64,000 bases of DNA from Treponema primitia ZAS-2 (GTDB lineage: Bacteria; Spirochaetota; Spirochaetia; Treponematales; Breznakiellaceae). This document shows positions 47,692-57,567 of this stretch, one piece after another (positions within the stretch are counted from its first letter, which is position 1; each line of letters starts with the position of its first letter). Under the pieces are notes generated by a model, which worked only from the letters and a program-made list of their open reading frames with translations, ran no database searches and was not told where the DNA came from. The position numbers were made by a program, and so were the translations under genes. The stretch is taken from contig NC_015578.1 in assembly GCF_000214375.1 (NCBI RefSeq), positions 3,038,001 through 3,102,000 on the forward strand. The letters are read 5' to 3'.

Positions 47692-48096
47692 TTGTTGGAC
47701 TATGACTTTGGGATAAACCAGCGTATTCTCCAAATTCGTAGGGTCTTAGATTATACCCAAGAAAAATTTTCGCGTGACATCAGCATAGGCCGCTCATCTC
47801 TGGCGGGAATTGAGGCAAATCATCATAAAGTCAACGACCGGCTCCTAAAAATGATCTGCCTGACCTACGGGGTGAACGAAAACTGGCTCCGAACCGGGGA
47901 AGGCGAGCTTTTCGACGCGGAAAAAGACCCCAAATTAGAAAAGATCATCCGAAATTTCAACAAAATGGACGATATCTTGCAGGATTATGTGCTGAAATAC
48001 CTGGATTGGCTGGTGGAATACTCTGAAACCACGCCAAAACCTCAGGATGAAAGGCCGGACAAGCCAATTGCCTCAAAAAAGCGTAAAAAAGGGTAG
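47692..48096 (+). CDS. XRE-family transcriptional regulator, phage-repressor-like
   Basis: About 134 residues. The helix-turn-helix spans INQRILQIRRVLDYTQEKFS then ISIGRSSLAGIEANH, followed by the CLTYGVNENWLRTGEGELF segment common in phage-type repressors. The C-terminus is Lys-rich. The start is one of two adjacent TTG codons (47692 or 47695) after AGGAAGG; the second has the better spacing. Two TTGTTAC direct repeats upstream (47645 and 47664 area) could be binding sites. Confidence 0.75.
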   Translation: MLDYDFGINQRILQIRRVLDYTQEKFSRDISIGRSSLAGIEANHHKVNDRLLKMICLTYGVNENWLRTGEGELFDAEKDPKLEKIIRNFNKMDDILQDYVLKYLDWLVEYSETTPKPQDERPDKPIASKKRKKG

Positions 48097-48176
48097 CCGC
48101 TCTTATTTAGATGATTTCCAAAAGGCCGTAATCGTTTTTATTTAGTCCTCAATAGACGGTTTTAGCCAAAACAATA

Positions 48177-48485
48177 CTACACACGATTCTTGTCATCATC
48201 CTGCCTGCAATCCTGAATATCCTCCACAAATACCGTGTTTTCAATAACCTGATAAACGATTCGGTACCGTTTGGCGGAAAGCATATAGCGGTATTTTCTT
48301 TTCGGCAAATAGTCCCGCTCAAGCCAGGGGTACCGTTCCGGCATAAATTCCAAACTTTGTATATCGTCAATAAGTTTATCAAGAAGGCTCTCCGCCCCCT
48401 GAACGCTCACCCGGGCAAGAAATTGGAAATGTTCATACATCCTGTCATTAGCTTTGGGATGAATGATTACTTCGTGGGTTTTCAT
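48177..48485 (-). CDS. ParE/RelE-family toxin
   Basis: 102 residues. The fold signature is IHPKANDRMYEHFQFL, then LDKLIDDIQSLEFMPERYP and YRIVYQVIENTVFVEDIQDCR, typical of ParE toxins. The ATG overlaps the end of the antitoxin gene by 4 nt. The target (gyrase or ribosome) is not determined. Confidence 0.82.
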   Translation of the reverse strand: MKTHEVIIHPKANDRMYEHFQFLARVSVQGAESLLDKLIDDIQSLEFMPERYPWLERDYLPKRKYRYMLSAKRYRIVYQVIENTVFVEDIQDCRQDDDKNRV

Positions 48486-48766
48486 TTCCCTTTTTTGCCC
48501 TGTGCAATAGCCTTTTTCATATTTTCTTTAAATTCTTCCGGCGTATATCCCCGGATTCCGGCCAGGCGATCCATTTCAGCTTCAAAAAGCCGTTCCGCCA
48601 TGGACAAATCTTCCTCCCTGCGGCTATAGGTTTCCATATCCATAAGAACCGTATCCCCTTCGCCATTCCTGGTCAGAAAAACCGGCTTTTTTTCGGTACG
48701 GCATATTTCCGCGATACTGTTATAATTTTTCCGTAATTCACTGGAGGCTCTTATAATTGGGGTCAT
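48482..48766 (-). CDS. Phd/YefM-family antitoxin
   Basis: 94 residues. TPIIRASSELRKNYNSIAEI and KKPVFLTRNGEGDTVLMDMETY are the Phd/YefM DNA-binding region. The C-terminal helix after SMAERLFEAEMDRLAG would bind the toxin. The ATG at 48766 is chosen because CAGGAG lies 6 nt before it; the frame continues upstream into the promoter. Confidence 0.83.
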   Translation of the reverse strand: MTPIIRASSELRKNYNSIAEICRTEKKPVFLTRNGEGDTVLMDMETYSRREEDLSMAERLFEAEMDRLAGIRGYTPEEFKENMKKAIAQGKKGK

Positions 48767-48776
48767 ATCCATCTCC

Positions 48777-48828
48777 TGGGTATCAGTTTTTATAGTCAAA
48801 TTATACCCAAATTTTGCCGGGTAATCAA
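48777..48828 (-). promoter_or_regulatory. promoter and operator of the phd-parE pair
   Basis: On the minus strand the -35 box is TTGATT (48823-48828), the spacer is 17 nt and the -10 box is TATAAT (48800-48805). An inverted repeat TGGGTAT (48777-48783) / ATACCCA (48803-48809) overlaps the -10 box and the start of transcription, suiting autoregulation by Phd. Confidence 0.55.
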
Positions 48829-48871
48829 GCTATTTCAATAGGAAGGTCCCCACTATCTTGCCCCGAATTAT

Positions 48872-48899
48872 TTGCAAAAACCACCTGCTATGCTATATT
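48872..48899 (+). promoter_or_regulatory. promoter of the truncated antitoxin-like gene
   Basis: The -35 box is TTGCAA (48872-48877), the spacer is 16 nt and the -10 box is TATATT (48894-48899), 21 nt before the ATG at 48921. Confidence 0.4.
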
Positions 48900-48920
48900 T
48901 AGTGATAAGAAGTTGACGCT

Positions 48921-49117
48921 ATGTTGGTTATTCAAGGATATTTCGAATCAGGGCAATTTATTTCCGATAGCCCGGTTACTATTCCCGAAAATAGAAAAAC
49001 CCTTGTAACCGTATTGGATGAACAAGCCCAAAAAATGAGCAACCCAAAAGCCTGGGACACTTTTTTACAGGCAATTAACAATAGCAATGAAGAATTATCA
49101 GGTTCTCCGGCGAAGCG
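48921..49117 (+). pseudogene. truncated antitoxin-like gene (5' part only)
   Basis: The frame begins MLVIQGYFESGQFIS then TIPENRKTLVTVLDEQAQ, like short antitoxins found beside PIN or RelE toxins. After about residue 62 the reading frame enters the antisense of the atpC 3' end and continues to 49355 without conserved sequence. The original 3' part was probably lost when the ATP synthase operon was joined here. Confidence 0.4.
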
Positions 49118-49543
49118 CTACTCCGGCTCTTTCGCCGTCCGCAGTTCCCAAGCCTTAAGCCGCATATCCGCCCGCTCGAGCTTTAACTTCGCGGTCTCGG
49201 ACTCAAACTTGAAACTCGAATTTTTCAGGGTTTCCTCGGCCTGGTGTTTGGCTTCCAGGGCGCGATCATGGTCGATCTCATCGGGCCATTCAGCGGAGTC
49301 CGCCATGATCACGGTCTTGCCTCCGGCTACTTCCAGGATACCCTCGGAGGTATAGCTTGTTTTCCATTTACCGCCCTTTTCCATGATTTTAAGCAGGCAG
49401 GACTTAACCGGGGCAGTGATGGGGTCGTGGTGAGCATAGACCCCTATCTCGCCGTCCAGCAGGGTCACCGAGATGGCTTCGACCTTGTTTTTGTAAAACA
49501 GGCGGTAGGGGGTATGCACTTCAAAGGTAAAAAGGTCTGCCAT
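49118..49543 (-). CDS. atpC: F1 ATP synthase subunit epsilon
   Basis: Central-stalk subunit regulating F1. 141 residues. N-terminal beta sandwich with FEVHTPYRLFY and LDGEIGVYAHHDPITAPVK; the C-terminal helical hairpin is rich in Lys, Glu and Ala (HQAEETLKNSSFKFESETAK). Last gene of the atp operon, 8 nt after atpD. Confidence 0.92.
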   Translation of the reverse strand: MADLFTFEVHTPYRLFYKNKVEAISVTLLDGEIGVYAHHDPITAPVKSCLLKIMEKGGKWKTSYTSEGILEVAGGKTVIMADSAEWPDEIDHDRALEAKHQAEETLKNSSFKFESETAKLKLERADMRLKAWELRTAKEPE

Positions 49544-49551
49544 AAAAACCC

Positions 49552-50970
<1,419 letters not shown>

Positions 50971-50992
50971 TCAAATTCCATGTTTCTCACTT

Positions 50993-51880
50993 TTATTTAC
51001 TCAGGGCCGAGGAGCCCGATACTATTTCTGTCATTTCCTGGGTGATGCCCGCCTGACGGACCCGGTTGTAATGGAGCCTCAGGGTGCCCAGCATCTCTTC
51101 TGCATTTTTGGAAGCTTCGTCCATGGCGGCAATCCGGGCGCTCTGCTCGCTGGCGTAGGCTTCCACAAGGCAGCCATAGACCAGGCCTTTAATATACAGG
51201 GGCACCAGAGCGTCAAACACTTCCTCTGCGGAGGGGATATATTCAAAGCTGTGAAATTCCCGTTCCTTGGTATCAATTTTGTCCAATTCCTGCCGCATGG
51301 TTTCCGTTTTCAGGGGCAGGATGTACTTCGCTGTGGGGAGCAGTTTTATTGTGCTGTACATGTGGGTATACACAATATGTACTTCGTCAAACATACCCCA
51401 CAGGTATTGGGAGATAATGTAATCCGCAATTTCCTTGGCGTCATCCACGTCGGGCAATTTTGATTTGAAGGAAAAATTTTCCAGGATCAGGTAGGGGGAG
51501 TGCATAAAGTGGCGGTACCCGATGGCCCCGATGAGCACCAAAATGGGGTTTTTTACCCCGGCACAGAGTTCGTTCACATAGCGGAAGATATTGGCATTGT
51601 AGCCCCCGGCCAGACCCTTATCACTGGTGATCACCACCACTGCGGTATGGTAATTATCAGCGTCAGTTTTTCTGCCGAAAAAATCACTATGCACATACCC
51701 GGCCCCGGACACAATATCAAACATGGACTTCTGTATCCGGGTAAAATAGGGTTCCGTATCCTCCAGAACCCGGCGGCCTTTCCGCAGTTTTGCTGTGGAG
51801 ATCAGATCCATCGCCTTGGTTACCTGAAGTGTCTGTTGTATGGCCCGCATCCGCAGCCGGACGTCCCGTAAGTTTGCCAT
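50993..51880 (-). CDS. atpG: F1 ATP synthase subunit gamma
   Basis: Rotor shaft of F1. 295 residues. The N-terminal helix RLRMRAIQQTLQVTKAMDLIS and the C-terminal helix LRLHYNRVRQAGITQEMTEIV form the coiled coil; SDKGLAGGYNANI is the conserved loop. It lies between atpA (8-nt gap) and atpD. Confidence 0.95.
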   Translation of the reverse strand: MANLRDVRLRMRAIQQTLQVTKAMDLISTAKLRKGRRVLEDTEPYFTRIQKSMFDIVSGAGYVHSDFFGRKTDADNYHTAVVVITSDKGLAGGYNANIFRYVNELCAGVKNPILVLIGAIGYRHFMHSPYLILENFSFKSKLPDVDDAKEIADYIISQYLWGMFDEVHIVYTHMYSTIKLLPTAKYILPLKTETMRQELDKIDTKEREFHSFEYIPSAEEVFDALVPLYIKGLVYGCLVEAYASEQSARIAAMDEASKNAEEMLGTLRLHYNRVRQAGITQEMTEIVSGSSALSK

Positions 51881-51888
51881 TCCTTCCC

Positions 51889-53391
51889 CTATTGCTTGGA
51901 CTGTTTAAACGTTTCTATGGCGCTGGTCAGGGTCTGTTCAATTTCAGAGGACAGAACCCCAGTGTCGGCGATAGTTTTAAGCATATCCCCCTGACGCAGC
52001 TTCAAATATTCCAGAAAGCCCTTCACAAAGGGAGCTATTTTCTCCACCGGGACTTCCATGAGGAAGCCGTTGATGGCCATAAAGAGCACCGCCACCTGTT
52101 CCTCCATGGCCAGGGGGGAGAACTGGGGCTGTTTGAGCACCTCCATGAGCCGTTGGCCCTGGGCAAGTTTATCCTGGGTTGACTTGTCCAGGTCGCTGCC
52201 GAACTGGGCAAAGGCGGCCATTTCCCGGTACTGGGCCAGGTCCAGGCGCAGACGCCCGGAAATTTTCCGCACCGCCTTGGTCTGGGCGCTGCCCCCTACC
52301 CGGCTGACCGAAAGCCCCACGTCGATGGAAGGACGGAACCCGGAATTGAAAAGTTCCGAATCCAGAAATATCTGGCCATCGGTGATGGAAATGACATTGG
52401 TGGGGATGTAGGAGGAGATGTCCCCTGCCTGGGTTTCCACAATGGGCAGGGCGGTGATGGAACCGCCACCCATATCGGCGGCCAGTTTGGCGGCCCGCTC
52501 CAGGAGCCGGGAGTGGAGGTAGAACACGTCCCCGGGGAAGGCTTCCCGTCCCGGGGGACGGCGCAGGAGCAGGGAAATGGTCCGGTAGGCCACGGCGTGT
52601 TTGGAAAGATCATCGTAAACCACCAGCACATCCTTGCCCTGGTGCATAAAATGTTCCGCCATGGCGCAGGCCGAATAGGGAGCCAGATACTGGAGGGCCG
52701 CAGAATCCGCCGCCGAGGCCAGCACCACAAAGGTATAATCCATGGCCCCGAAGCGTTCCAGGTTCTTTATGATCGCCGCCACGGAAGAAGATTTCTGCCC
52801 GATGGCGCAGTATACGCAATAAACGCCCTTGCCCTTCTGGTTAATAATAGTGTCGATGGCCAGGGCGGTCTTGCCGGTCTGGCGGTCACCGATGATCAGT
52901 TCCCGCTGGCCCCGGCCTATGGGTATCATGGCATCCACCGAAAGGGCACCGGTCTGGAGGGGCACATTCACCGCCCCCCGTTCGATTACCGGAGCCGCCG
53001 GGGATTCTACAGGCAGCCAGGCTTCCGCTTCCAGGGCGCCCTTGCCGTCAATGACTTCTCCCAAGGGGTTCACCACCCTGCCCAGGAGGCCCTGGCCCGA
53101 GGGAACCGACACGACCCGGCCGGTAGCCTTCACTTCCTCACCGGCTTTTACCAGGGATTCCCCGGAGAGGAGCACACAGCCCACCCCGTCTTCCTCCAGG
53201 TTCATAACGATCCCGGTTGCGCCGGAAGCAAACTCCACCAATTCCCCGTATATAGCCTTGCCCAGGCCGTACACGGTGGCTACCGAGTCTCCCACCTGGC
53301 CTACGAAGCCAATGGAATCGCTGGTGGCTTTGGTTTCCCAATGTTCAATCTGCTCTTGTAAGACCCTGGTGAGGTCTCCGAAATTCACCAT
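51889..53391 (-). CDS. atpA: F1 ATP synthase subunit alpha
   Basis: Non-catalytic nucleotide-binding subunit. 500 residues. The P-loop is GDRQTGKTA; the family segment [19 protein letters not shown] is present. Its start overlaps the atpH end by 7 nt. Confidence 0.96.
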   Translation of the reverse strand: MVNFGDLTRVLQEQIEHWETKATSDSIGFVGQVGDSVATVYGLGKAIYGELVEFASGATGIVMNLEEDGVGCVLLSGESLVKAGEEVKATGRVVSVPSGQGLLGRVVNPLGEVIDGKGALEAEAWLPVESPAAPVIERGAVNVPLQTGALSVDAMIPIGRGQRELIIGDRQTGKTALAIDTIINQKGKGVYCVYCAIGQKSSSVAAIIKNLERFGAMDYTFVVLASAADSAALQYLAPYSACAMAEHFMHQGKDVLVVYDDLSKHAVAYRTISLLLRRPPGREAFPGDVFYLHSRLLERAAKLAADMGGGSITALPIVETQAGDISSYIPTNVISITDGQIFLDSELFNSGFRPSIDVGLSVSRVGGSAQTKAVRKISGRLRLDLAQYREMAAFAQFGSDLDKSTQDKLAQGQRLMEVLKQPQFSPLAMEEQVAVLFMAINGFLMEVPVEKIAPFVKGFLEYLKLRQGDMLKTIADTGVLSSEIEQTLTSAIETFKQSKQ

Positions 53392-53951
53392 CTAAAACCT
53401 CCGCGGGACCCTTTTTCGGACATATCGGCATGCAAATTCATGGCCATCCGCTGTATTTGACCTTTCAGGCTGGTATCGATCAGTTCAGTGCCGATACGCA
53501 GCCGGTACCCACCCAGAAGTTCGGGTACAATTTGGGAAACCAGTTTGATTTCCCGGGCGCCGGTTTTCTTTTTTAAGCCGGCCTTCAATTTTTCCTGCAA
53601 CTCATCATCCAGGGGGTATACCGATTCGACGTTTACCGTAAGTATCCCATTTTCCGCGTCCAGGCGCTGTTCAATAATACGGAGAAGCTCCGCAAGATGC
53701 TTAAAATAAGCCTTTCGTACCAGGAGCACCACCAGCCGGAGAGCATACTCGGCCCCCGCAGAATCGGCGCCGGACTGTTCCAGGGCTTTGCGGAGCATCC
53801 TTTCCAGCTGCGCCCCGTCTTCCTTCCCCAAAACCTGCCCGGGAAGGCGGGAAACGACGGGAACCAGGGCCTTTAAAATTTCAAGGCCATCCCCGGCATG
53901 GCCGGCAGAGGCTCCCATATAGGCTTCGGCCCAGCGCTCCCCCTGGAACAT
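53385..53951 (-). CDS. atpH: F1 ATP synthase subunit delta
   Basis: Peripheral-stalk connector between F1 and subunit b. 188 residues. The C-terminus with [23 protein letters not shown] is the conserved OSCP/delta signature. It overlaps atpF by one base and atpA by 7 nt, so translation is coupled. Confidence 0.92.
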   Translation of the reverse strand: MFQGERWAEAYMGASAGHAGDGLEILKALVPVVSRLPGQVLGKEDGAQLERMLRKALEQSGADSAGAEYALRLVVLLVRKAYFKHLAELLRIIEQRLDAENGILTVNVESVYPLDDELQEKLKAGLKKKTGAREIKLVSQIVPELLGGYRLRIGTELIDTSLKGQIQRMAMNLHADMSEKGSRGGFRW

Positions 53952-54454
53952 CAGGTATTCCCCTGCTTTGAGGCGGTTTCTGTCAGTTCTTCAAGGAGCA
54001 GCGCTGCCTGGTGGCGGCTATCCTCGCTGTTCAGTTCCCGCCGGATAAGGCGGCTTGAGGCGCCAATAACCATGGCGGCGGCATCGGCACTGAATACCGT
54101 CATGGCCGCCCGTTGATCCGCCACAATCTGTTTACGGCCCTTTTCAAGCAGAAGATCCGCCTGGGCTTTTCCTTCGGCGATGATCCGGTCCGCTTCTTTC
54201 TGGGCCGTATCTTTCGCTGTCCGGATAATTTCCGTGGCCTCTTCCTCGATCCTTTTCAACTGGTCTTCATACTGCTGCAAAAGCCCCTTTGACAGGTTCC
54301 GTTCCTTTTCCGCCTGATCCAGGGAATCCTGAATCTTTTGAGCCCGCCCTTCAATAAATTTGGTTACCGGCTTAAAGAGAATCTTCCTGAGTATGAAGAA
54401 CAGGATAAGGATATTGAGTATGGTTATGATAAAGGTTACGGAAAAATCAAGCAT
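53951..54454 (-). CDS. atpF: F0 ATP synthase subunit b
   Basis: Peripheral stalk. 167 residues: an N-terminal membrane helix (about 5-25, FSVTFIITILNILILFFILR) then a long charged coiled coil. It follows atpE by 11 nt. Confidence 0.92.
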   Translation of the reverse strand: MLDFSVTFIITILNILILFFILRKILFKPVTKFIEGRAQKIQDSLDQAEKERNLSKGLLQQYEDQLKRIEEEATEIIRTAKDTAQKEADRIIAEGKAQADLLLEKGRKQIVADQRAAMTVFSADAAAMVIGASSRLIRRELNSEDSRHQAALLLEELTETASKQGNT

Positions 54455-54465
54455 AGCTTCTCCCC

Positions 54466-54696
54466 TTAGGGCAATTTACCAATGAGGAGGATGGCAACAA
54501 CAAAGCCATAAATAGCCGTCGATTCCGCTAGGGCCATACCGACAAAGAACCAGGGGATCAGTTTTCCCTGGGACTCGGGCTGGCGGGCAATGGCCTGCAT
54601 AAGCCCTGATGTGGCGATACCAATGCCGATACCGGCGCCAAGCCCGGTGACTACCGCGATACCGGCTCCAAGGGCCGCTAAAACTGCTAAATCCAT
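54466..54696 (-). CDS. atpE: F0 ATP synthase subunit c
   Basis: Rotor-ring proteolipid. 76 residues, two membrane helices joined by the polar loop ARQPESQGK. The ion-binding carboxylate is Glu58 in ALAESTAIYGF. Ser59, Thr60 and Tyr63 resemble Na+-binding c subunits, but the helix-1 Gln of that site is Ile25 here. The coupling ion is therefore uncertain, with H+ favoured. Located after three hairpins in the transcript. Confidence 0.94.
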   Translation of the reverse strand: MDLAVLAALGAGIAVVTGLGAGIGIGIATSGLMQAIARQPESQGKLIPWFFVGMALAESTAIYGFVVAILLIGKLP

Positions 54697-54736
54697 ATAA
54701 GCTCCTTCCTAAATCTATTCAAGATATATAATCGAA

Positions 54737-54767
54737 GCAGTTTCAAAATGTCAGATTTTGAAACTGC
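54737..54767 (-). other. hairpin 1 of the atpB-atpE spacer
   Basis: A perfect 13-bp stem (54737-54749 with 54755-54767, arm GCAGTTTCAAAAT) and a 5-nt loop, nearest to atpE. Confidence 0.75.
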
Positions 54768-54783
54768 AACCTTAAATGTAAGT

Positions 54784-54811
54784 GGAAAAGCGGGCTTCAG
54801 GCCGCTTTTCC
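54784..54811 (-). other. hairpin 2 of the atpB-atpE spacer
   Basis: A perfect 10-bp stem (arms GGAAAAGCGG and CCGCTTTTCC) with an 8-nt loop, in the middle of the spacer. Confidence 0.7.
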
Positions 54812-54813
54812 AA

Positions 54814-54853
54814 GAGAAATTACCAAAACTTAACCAAGTTTTGGTAATTTCTC
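54814..54853 (-). other. hairpin 3 of the atpB-atpE spacer, touching the atpB stop codon
   Basis: A perfect 18-bp stem (54814-54831 with 54836-54853) and a 4-nt AACC loop. Its outer end includes two bases of the atpB stop codon. It has no U-tract and is not a typical terminator. Confidence 0.75.
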
Positions 54854-55574
54854 ATTCCGCTTCGGTTTTAACCGCTTCGGATATATACAAACAGGACAAA
54901 AATACAAATATCGCCGCCTGAAGCAGACCGTCAAAGAAATCAAAATACAAGGAGGCGATCATGGGAAGCCCCAGGGGGATCAGCCCTTCAATGAGATGCA
55001 TCAGAATAAAGCCACCCATGATGTTCCCGAAAAGCCGCAGGCATAGGGAGAGCAGCCGGGTACCGTATTCCAGCAGGTTAAAGGGCAACATAAAGGCCAT
55101 GGGGTGAAACAGCCGCTTTGCCCAGCCCAGGGGGCCCCGGGCGATGATCCCGCACACCAAAACCAAGGCAATCGTGATAAGTGCCAAAGGGGCGGTTACA
55201 TTGATATCCTTGGTGGGGGGCTTGATGGTAAAGGGAGGGATAAATTCTCGACCCATGAAGGAAACTTCAATGGGCGAAAGCACCCCGATAATATTTGATA
55301 CCAGGAGGAACAGAAACAGGGTCCCGATATAGGGGCCCAAGGCTTTAGCCCAGGGGCCAAACTGGGTTTTGGCGAAATTGTTGAGAAATTCCACCAGGGC
55401 TTCCACAATCGCCTGGCTGCCCTTGGGGATTTCGGTAAATTTACGGACAAAAACCAGGGCGGCAATGATCAGGATGGCCATAACCACCCAGGAGATGATG
55501 ACTGTTTCGGTGATAGGTATGGCGCGGCCTAAAAGGAAAATCGTAAAAACCGTCTTAATTTCCAGGGCTTCCAT
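54852..55574 (-). CDS. atpB: F0 ATP synthase subunit a
   Basis: Ion-channel half of F0. 240 residues with about five membrane helices. The essential arginine is in SLCLRLFGNIMGGFIL. GGAG precedes the start at 55574. Its stop is folded into the hairpin at 54814-54853. Confidence 0.94.
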   Translation of the reverse strand: MEALEIKTVFTIFLLGRAIPITETVIISWVVMAILIIAALVFVRKFTEIPKGSQAIVEALVEFLNNFAKTQFGPWAKALGPYIGTLFLFLLVSNIIGVLSPIEVSFMGREFIPPFTIKPPTKDINVTAPLALITIALVLVCGIIARGPLGWAKRLFHPMAFMLPFNLLEYGTRLLSLCLRLFGNIMGGFILMHLIEGLIPLGLPMIASLYFDFFDGLLQAAIFVFLSCLYISEAVKTEAE

Positions 55575-55635
55575 CTATTACTCCACAGCTTTTTTTATCT
55601 ATCCAAAATAAGCTTTACACTTCCGCAAAAAACCG

Positions 55636-56151
55636 TCAATCCTTTTTGAAGAAAAAATCGTCGCGGAAGTACTTTTTCAGCAATTCCTCGGAAACCGCAT
55701 CGCTTTTGCTCATGGTTGTATACGTGGCTTCCAGGAAACCCTTGGTCAGGTAAAAGCAGCCCAGGAGGAAGAATTCCGCCACTTTATTGACCACACCCAT
55801 GGCTTGGTACATACGAATGGTACTGTCCAGGACAAAGTCGGTCATGATGTACTGGATAACCACCTGTTCGGACAGGTTGACCGCGAAGATCACCTCCGAT
55901 ATGGGGAAACTCTCCGCCATTTTGTCCTTCCCCATGCGGGCAAAGAAATCCCCCAGGAGCGCCCGATCCAGCCCCCGGTCCAGTATACGGGCGAGAATGG
56001 GGTAGATGCGGGCCCCCTCCTCGATCAGCCGACTGTCATCCAGGCCCCCATAATGCTTCAGTTGGGGGGCTTTTCGGATCATGTCCTTCCACTTAGCCGC
56101 AAGATCCTTGGCATTGATATTCAGGGTATCGATAATCGTTCCATCAACCAT
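55636..56151 (-). CDS. RsbRD-N-like protein at the head of the atp operon
   Basis: 171 residues, all-helical. NAKDLAAKWKDMIRKAPQLKHYGG then EEGARIYPILARILDRGLDR resembles the N-terminal domain of RsbR/RsbRD-type stressosome proteins, though no STAS domain follows. A -10 box ends 7 nt before the ATG. It precedes atpB by 61 nt on the same strand, in the position where atpI or other accessory genes often lie. A function in ATP synthase is not shown. Confidence 0.6.
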   Translation of the reverse strand: MVDGTIIDTLNINAKDLAAKWKDMIRKAPQLKHYGGLDDSRLIEEGARIYPILARILDRGLDRALLGDFFARMGKDKMAESFPISEVIFAVNLSEQVVIQYIMTDFVLDSTIRMYQAMGVVNKVAEFFLLGCFYLTKGFLEATYTTMSKSDAVSEELLKKYFRDDFFFKKD

Positions 56152-56158
56152 ATCTAGT

Positions 56159-56186
56159 ACTATACCACATCAGCGGAATTGGTCAA
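56159..56186 (-). promoter_or_regulatory. promoter upstream of the RsbRD-N-like gene and atp operon
   Basis: On the minus strand the -35 box is TTGACC (56181-56186), the spacer is 16 nt and the -10 box is TATAGT (56159-56164). Only 7 nt separate the -10 box from the ATG at 56151, so transcription should start at or next to the start codon. Confidence 0.6.
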
Positions 56187-56222
56187 GAACAAAGAAACTT
56201 TATGGTTTTCTTTTGAAAGCGG

Positions 56223-57431
56223 CTACAAAAGCCCGGTCTTGCGTAAGGCCTGATCGATGTCCCCGATGATGTCCTCGGGGTCCTCAATTCCAAGGCTGAA
56301 CCGGAAGAACCCGTCATGGAACTCCGGCGGGTAGAGGTATTGACGTTCATCCTTTTCCCCCAGAAAGACGATAAGGCTCTCATCATGGCCCAAAGAAACG
56401 GCGGAGGTGATAACCCGTAAATGGCTGACAAAGCGGTTATGGGTATCGTGATCAGCCTTGAGGCCAAAGGAGAGCACCCCCCCGTAGCCCGGGGACATCT
56501 GGGAGGCTGCCACCTGGTGGCCCCGATGGCTTTTGAGGCCAGGGTAGGCTACAAAACGGACACTGGGGATGCCCTCCAGGTACTCCGCCGCTTTCAGGGC
56601 ATTTTCGTTATGCTGACGCATCCGCAGGGGCAGGGTTACGGAGCCCCGCATGATGAGCCATGCGTTGAAGGGGCTGATCACCCCGCCAAGGTTTATCTGT
56701 GCCTGGGAGCGGATCTGGTCCAGCTGCTCTTTTTTGCCGATAATTGCGCCCCCCATGGAATCTCCATGGCCGTTAATGTACTTGGTCAGGCTTTCAACGG
56801 AAAAATCCGCCCCCAGTTCCAGGGGCCGCTGGTTGTAGGGGGAAGCAAAGGTATTGTCCACTGAAAGGAGTGCCCCCTGTTCATGGGCAATGGCGGCGAT
56901 GGCCCGGATATCCGAGATGGTGATCGCCGGGTTTCCAGGGGTCTCGATGTGGATGAGCCGGGTATTGGGCCGCACTGCCTTCCGCACCGCTGCCAAGTCC
57001 GAGGTATCCACGATAGTGGTCTCCACATTGAACTTCTTATTGAAGAGCTCGTTCAAAAGCCGGTATACCGCAATATAGGTGACGCTGGAAAAGACCACAT
57101 GGTCCCCACTTTTAAGGAGGGAAAAGAACAGCCCCGCCAGGGCGGAAACCCCGCTGCCCAGAACCACGCAGTCATCCCCCTGGGAAAGCTCGGCTCCCGA
57201 AAGAGAGGCCAGCTTTTCTTCCAAATACCGCTGGTTGCTCCCGCCGTTCCGGGTGTAGATGTTTTTGTCCGCCCCGCTCCAGTTGAGATCTGAAGGGTCA
57301 TAGGGCAGCTCGTAGCTGTTAGCCATGACAATGGGCCGCTTAATGGCCCCGGTCTCCCCATCTACATCGTTCCCGGTATGTACCGCCCGGGTCTGAAAGC
57401 CGAATTCTTTGCCATAGGTCTTTTTGCTCAT
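56223..57431 (-). CDS. Cys/Met metabolism PLP-dependent enzyme (trans-sulfuration family)
   Basis: 402 residues. PLP lysine in ESLTKYINGHGDSMGG (about residue 209), PLP-stacking Tyr region NIYTRNGGSNQRYLE, VDNTFASPYNQRPLELGAD. The family covers cystathionine gamma-synthase, cystathionine lyases and methionine gamma-lyase; the sequence alone does not separate these. AGGA precedes the ATG at 57431. Standing alone between the ATP synthase and a PTS gene gives no pathway hint. Confidence 0.88.
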   Translation of the reverse strand: MSKKTYGKEFGFQTRAVHTGNDVDGETGAIKRPIVMANSYELPYDPSDLNWSGADKNIYTRNGGSNQRYLEEKLASLSGAELSQGDDCVVLGSGVSALAGLFFSLLKSGDHVVFSSVTYIAVYRLLNELFNKKFNVETTIVDTSDLAAVRKAVRPNTRLIHIETPGNPAITISDIRAIAAIAHEQGALLSVDNTFASPYNQRPLELGADFSVESLTKYINGHGDSMGGAIIGKKEQLDQIRSQAQINLGGVISPFNAWLIMRGSVTLPLRMRQHNENALKAAEYLEGIPSVRFVAYPGLKSHRGHQVAASQMSPGYGGVLSFGLKADHDTHNRFVSHLRVITSAVSLGHDESLIVFLGEKDERQYLYPPEFHDGFFRFSLGIEDPEDIIGDIDQALRKTGLL

Positions 57432-57469
57432 TTTATTATCCTATTATTACTATTGAATTTATATGCGTT

Positions 57470-57497
57470 ATTTTATCCATCCATGCAGGGATGTCAA
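57470..57497 (-). promoter_or_regulatory. promoter of the PLP-enzyme gene
   Basis: On the minus strand the -35 box is TTGACA (57492-57497), the spacer is 16 nt and the -10 box is TAAAAT (57470-57475). Confidence 0.5.
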
Positions 57498-57567
57498 TAG
57501 GATCTACTTATCTTACTTTTTTCTTTCGATAGGTTATGATGGACCATCTATGTAATAAGGAGCATGT

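Noticed and set aside
52513-53361. Plus-strand 282-codon frame antisense to atpA
   Set aside because: Shadow of a highly conserved ATP synthase gene; no recognisable domain.
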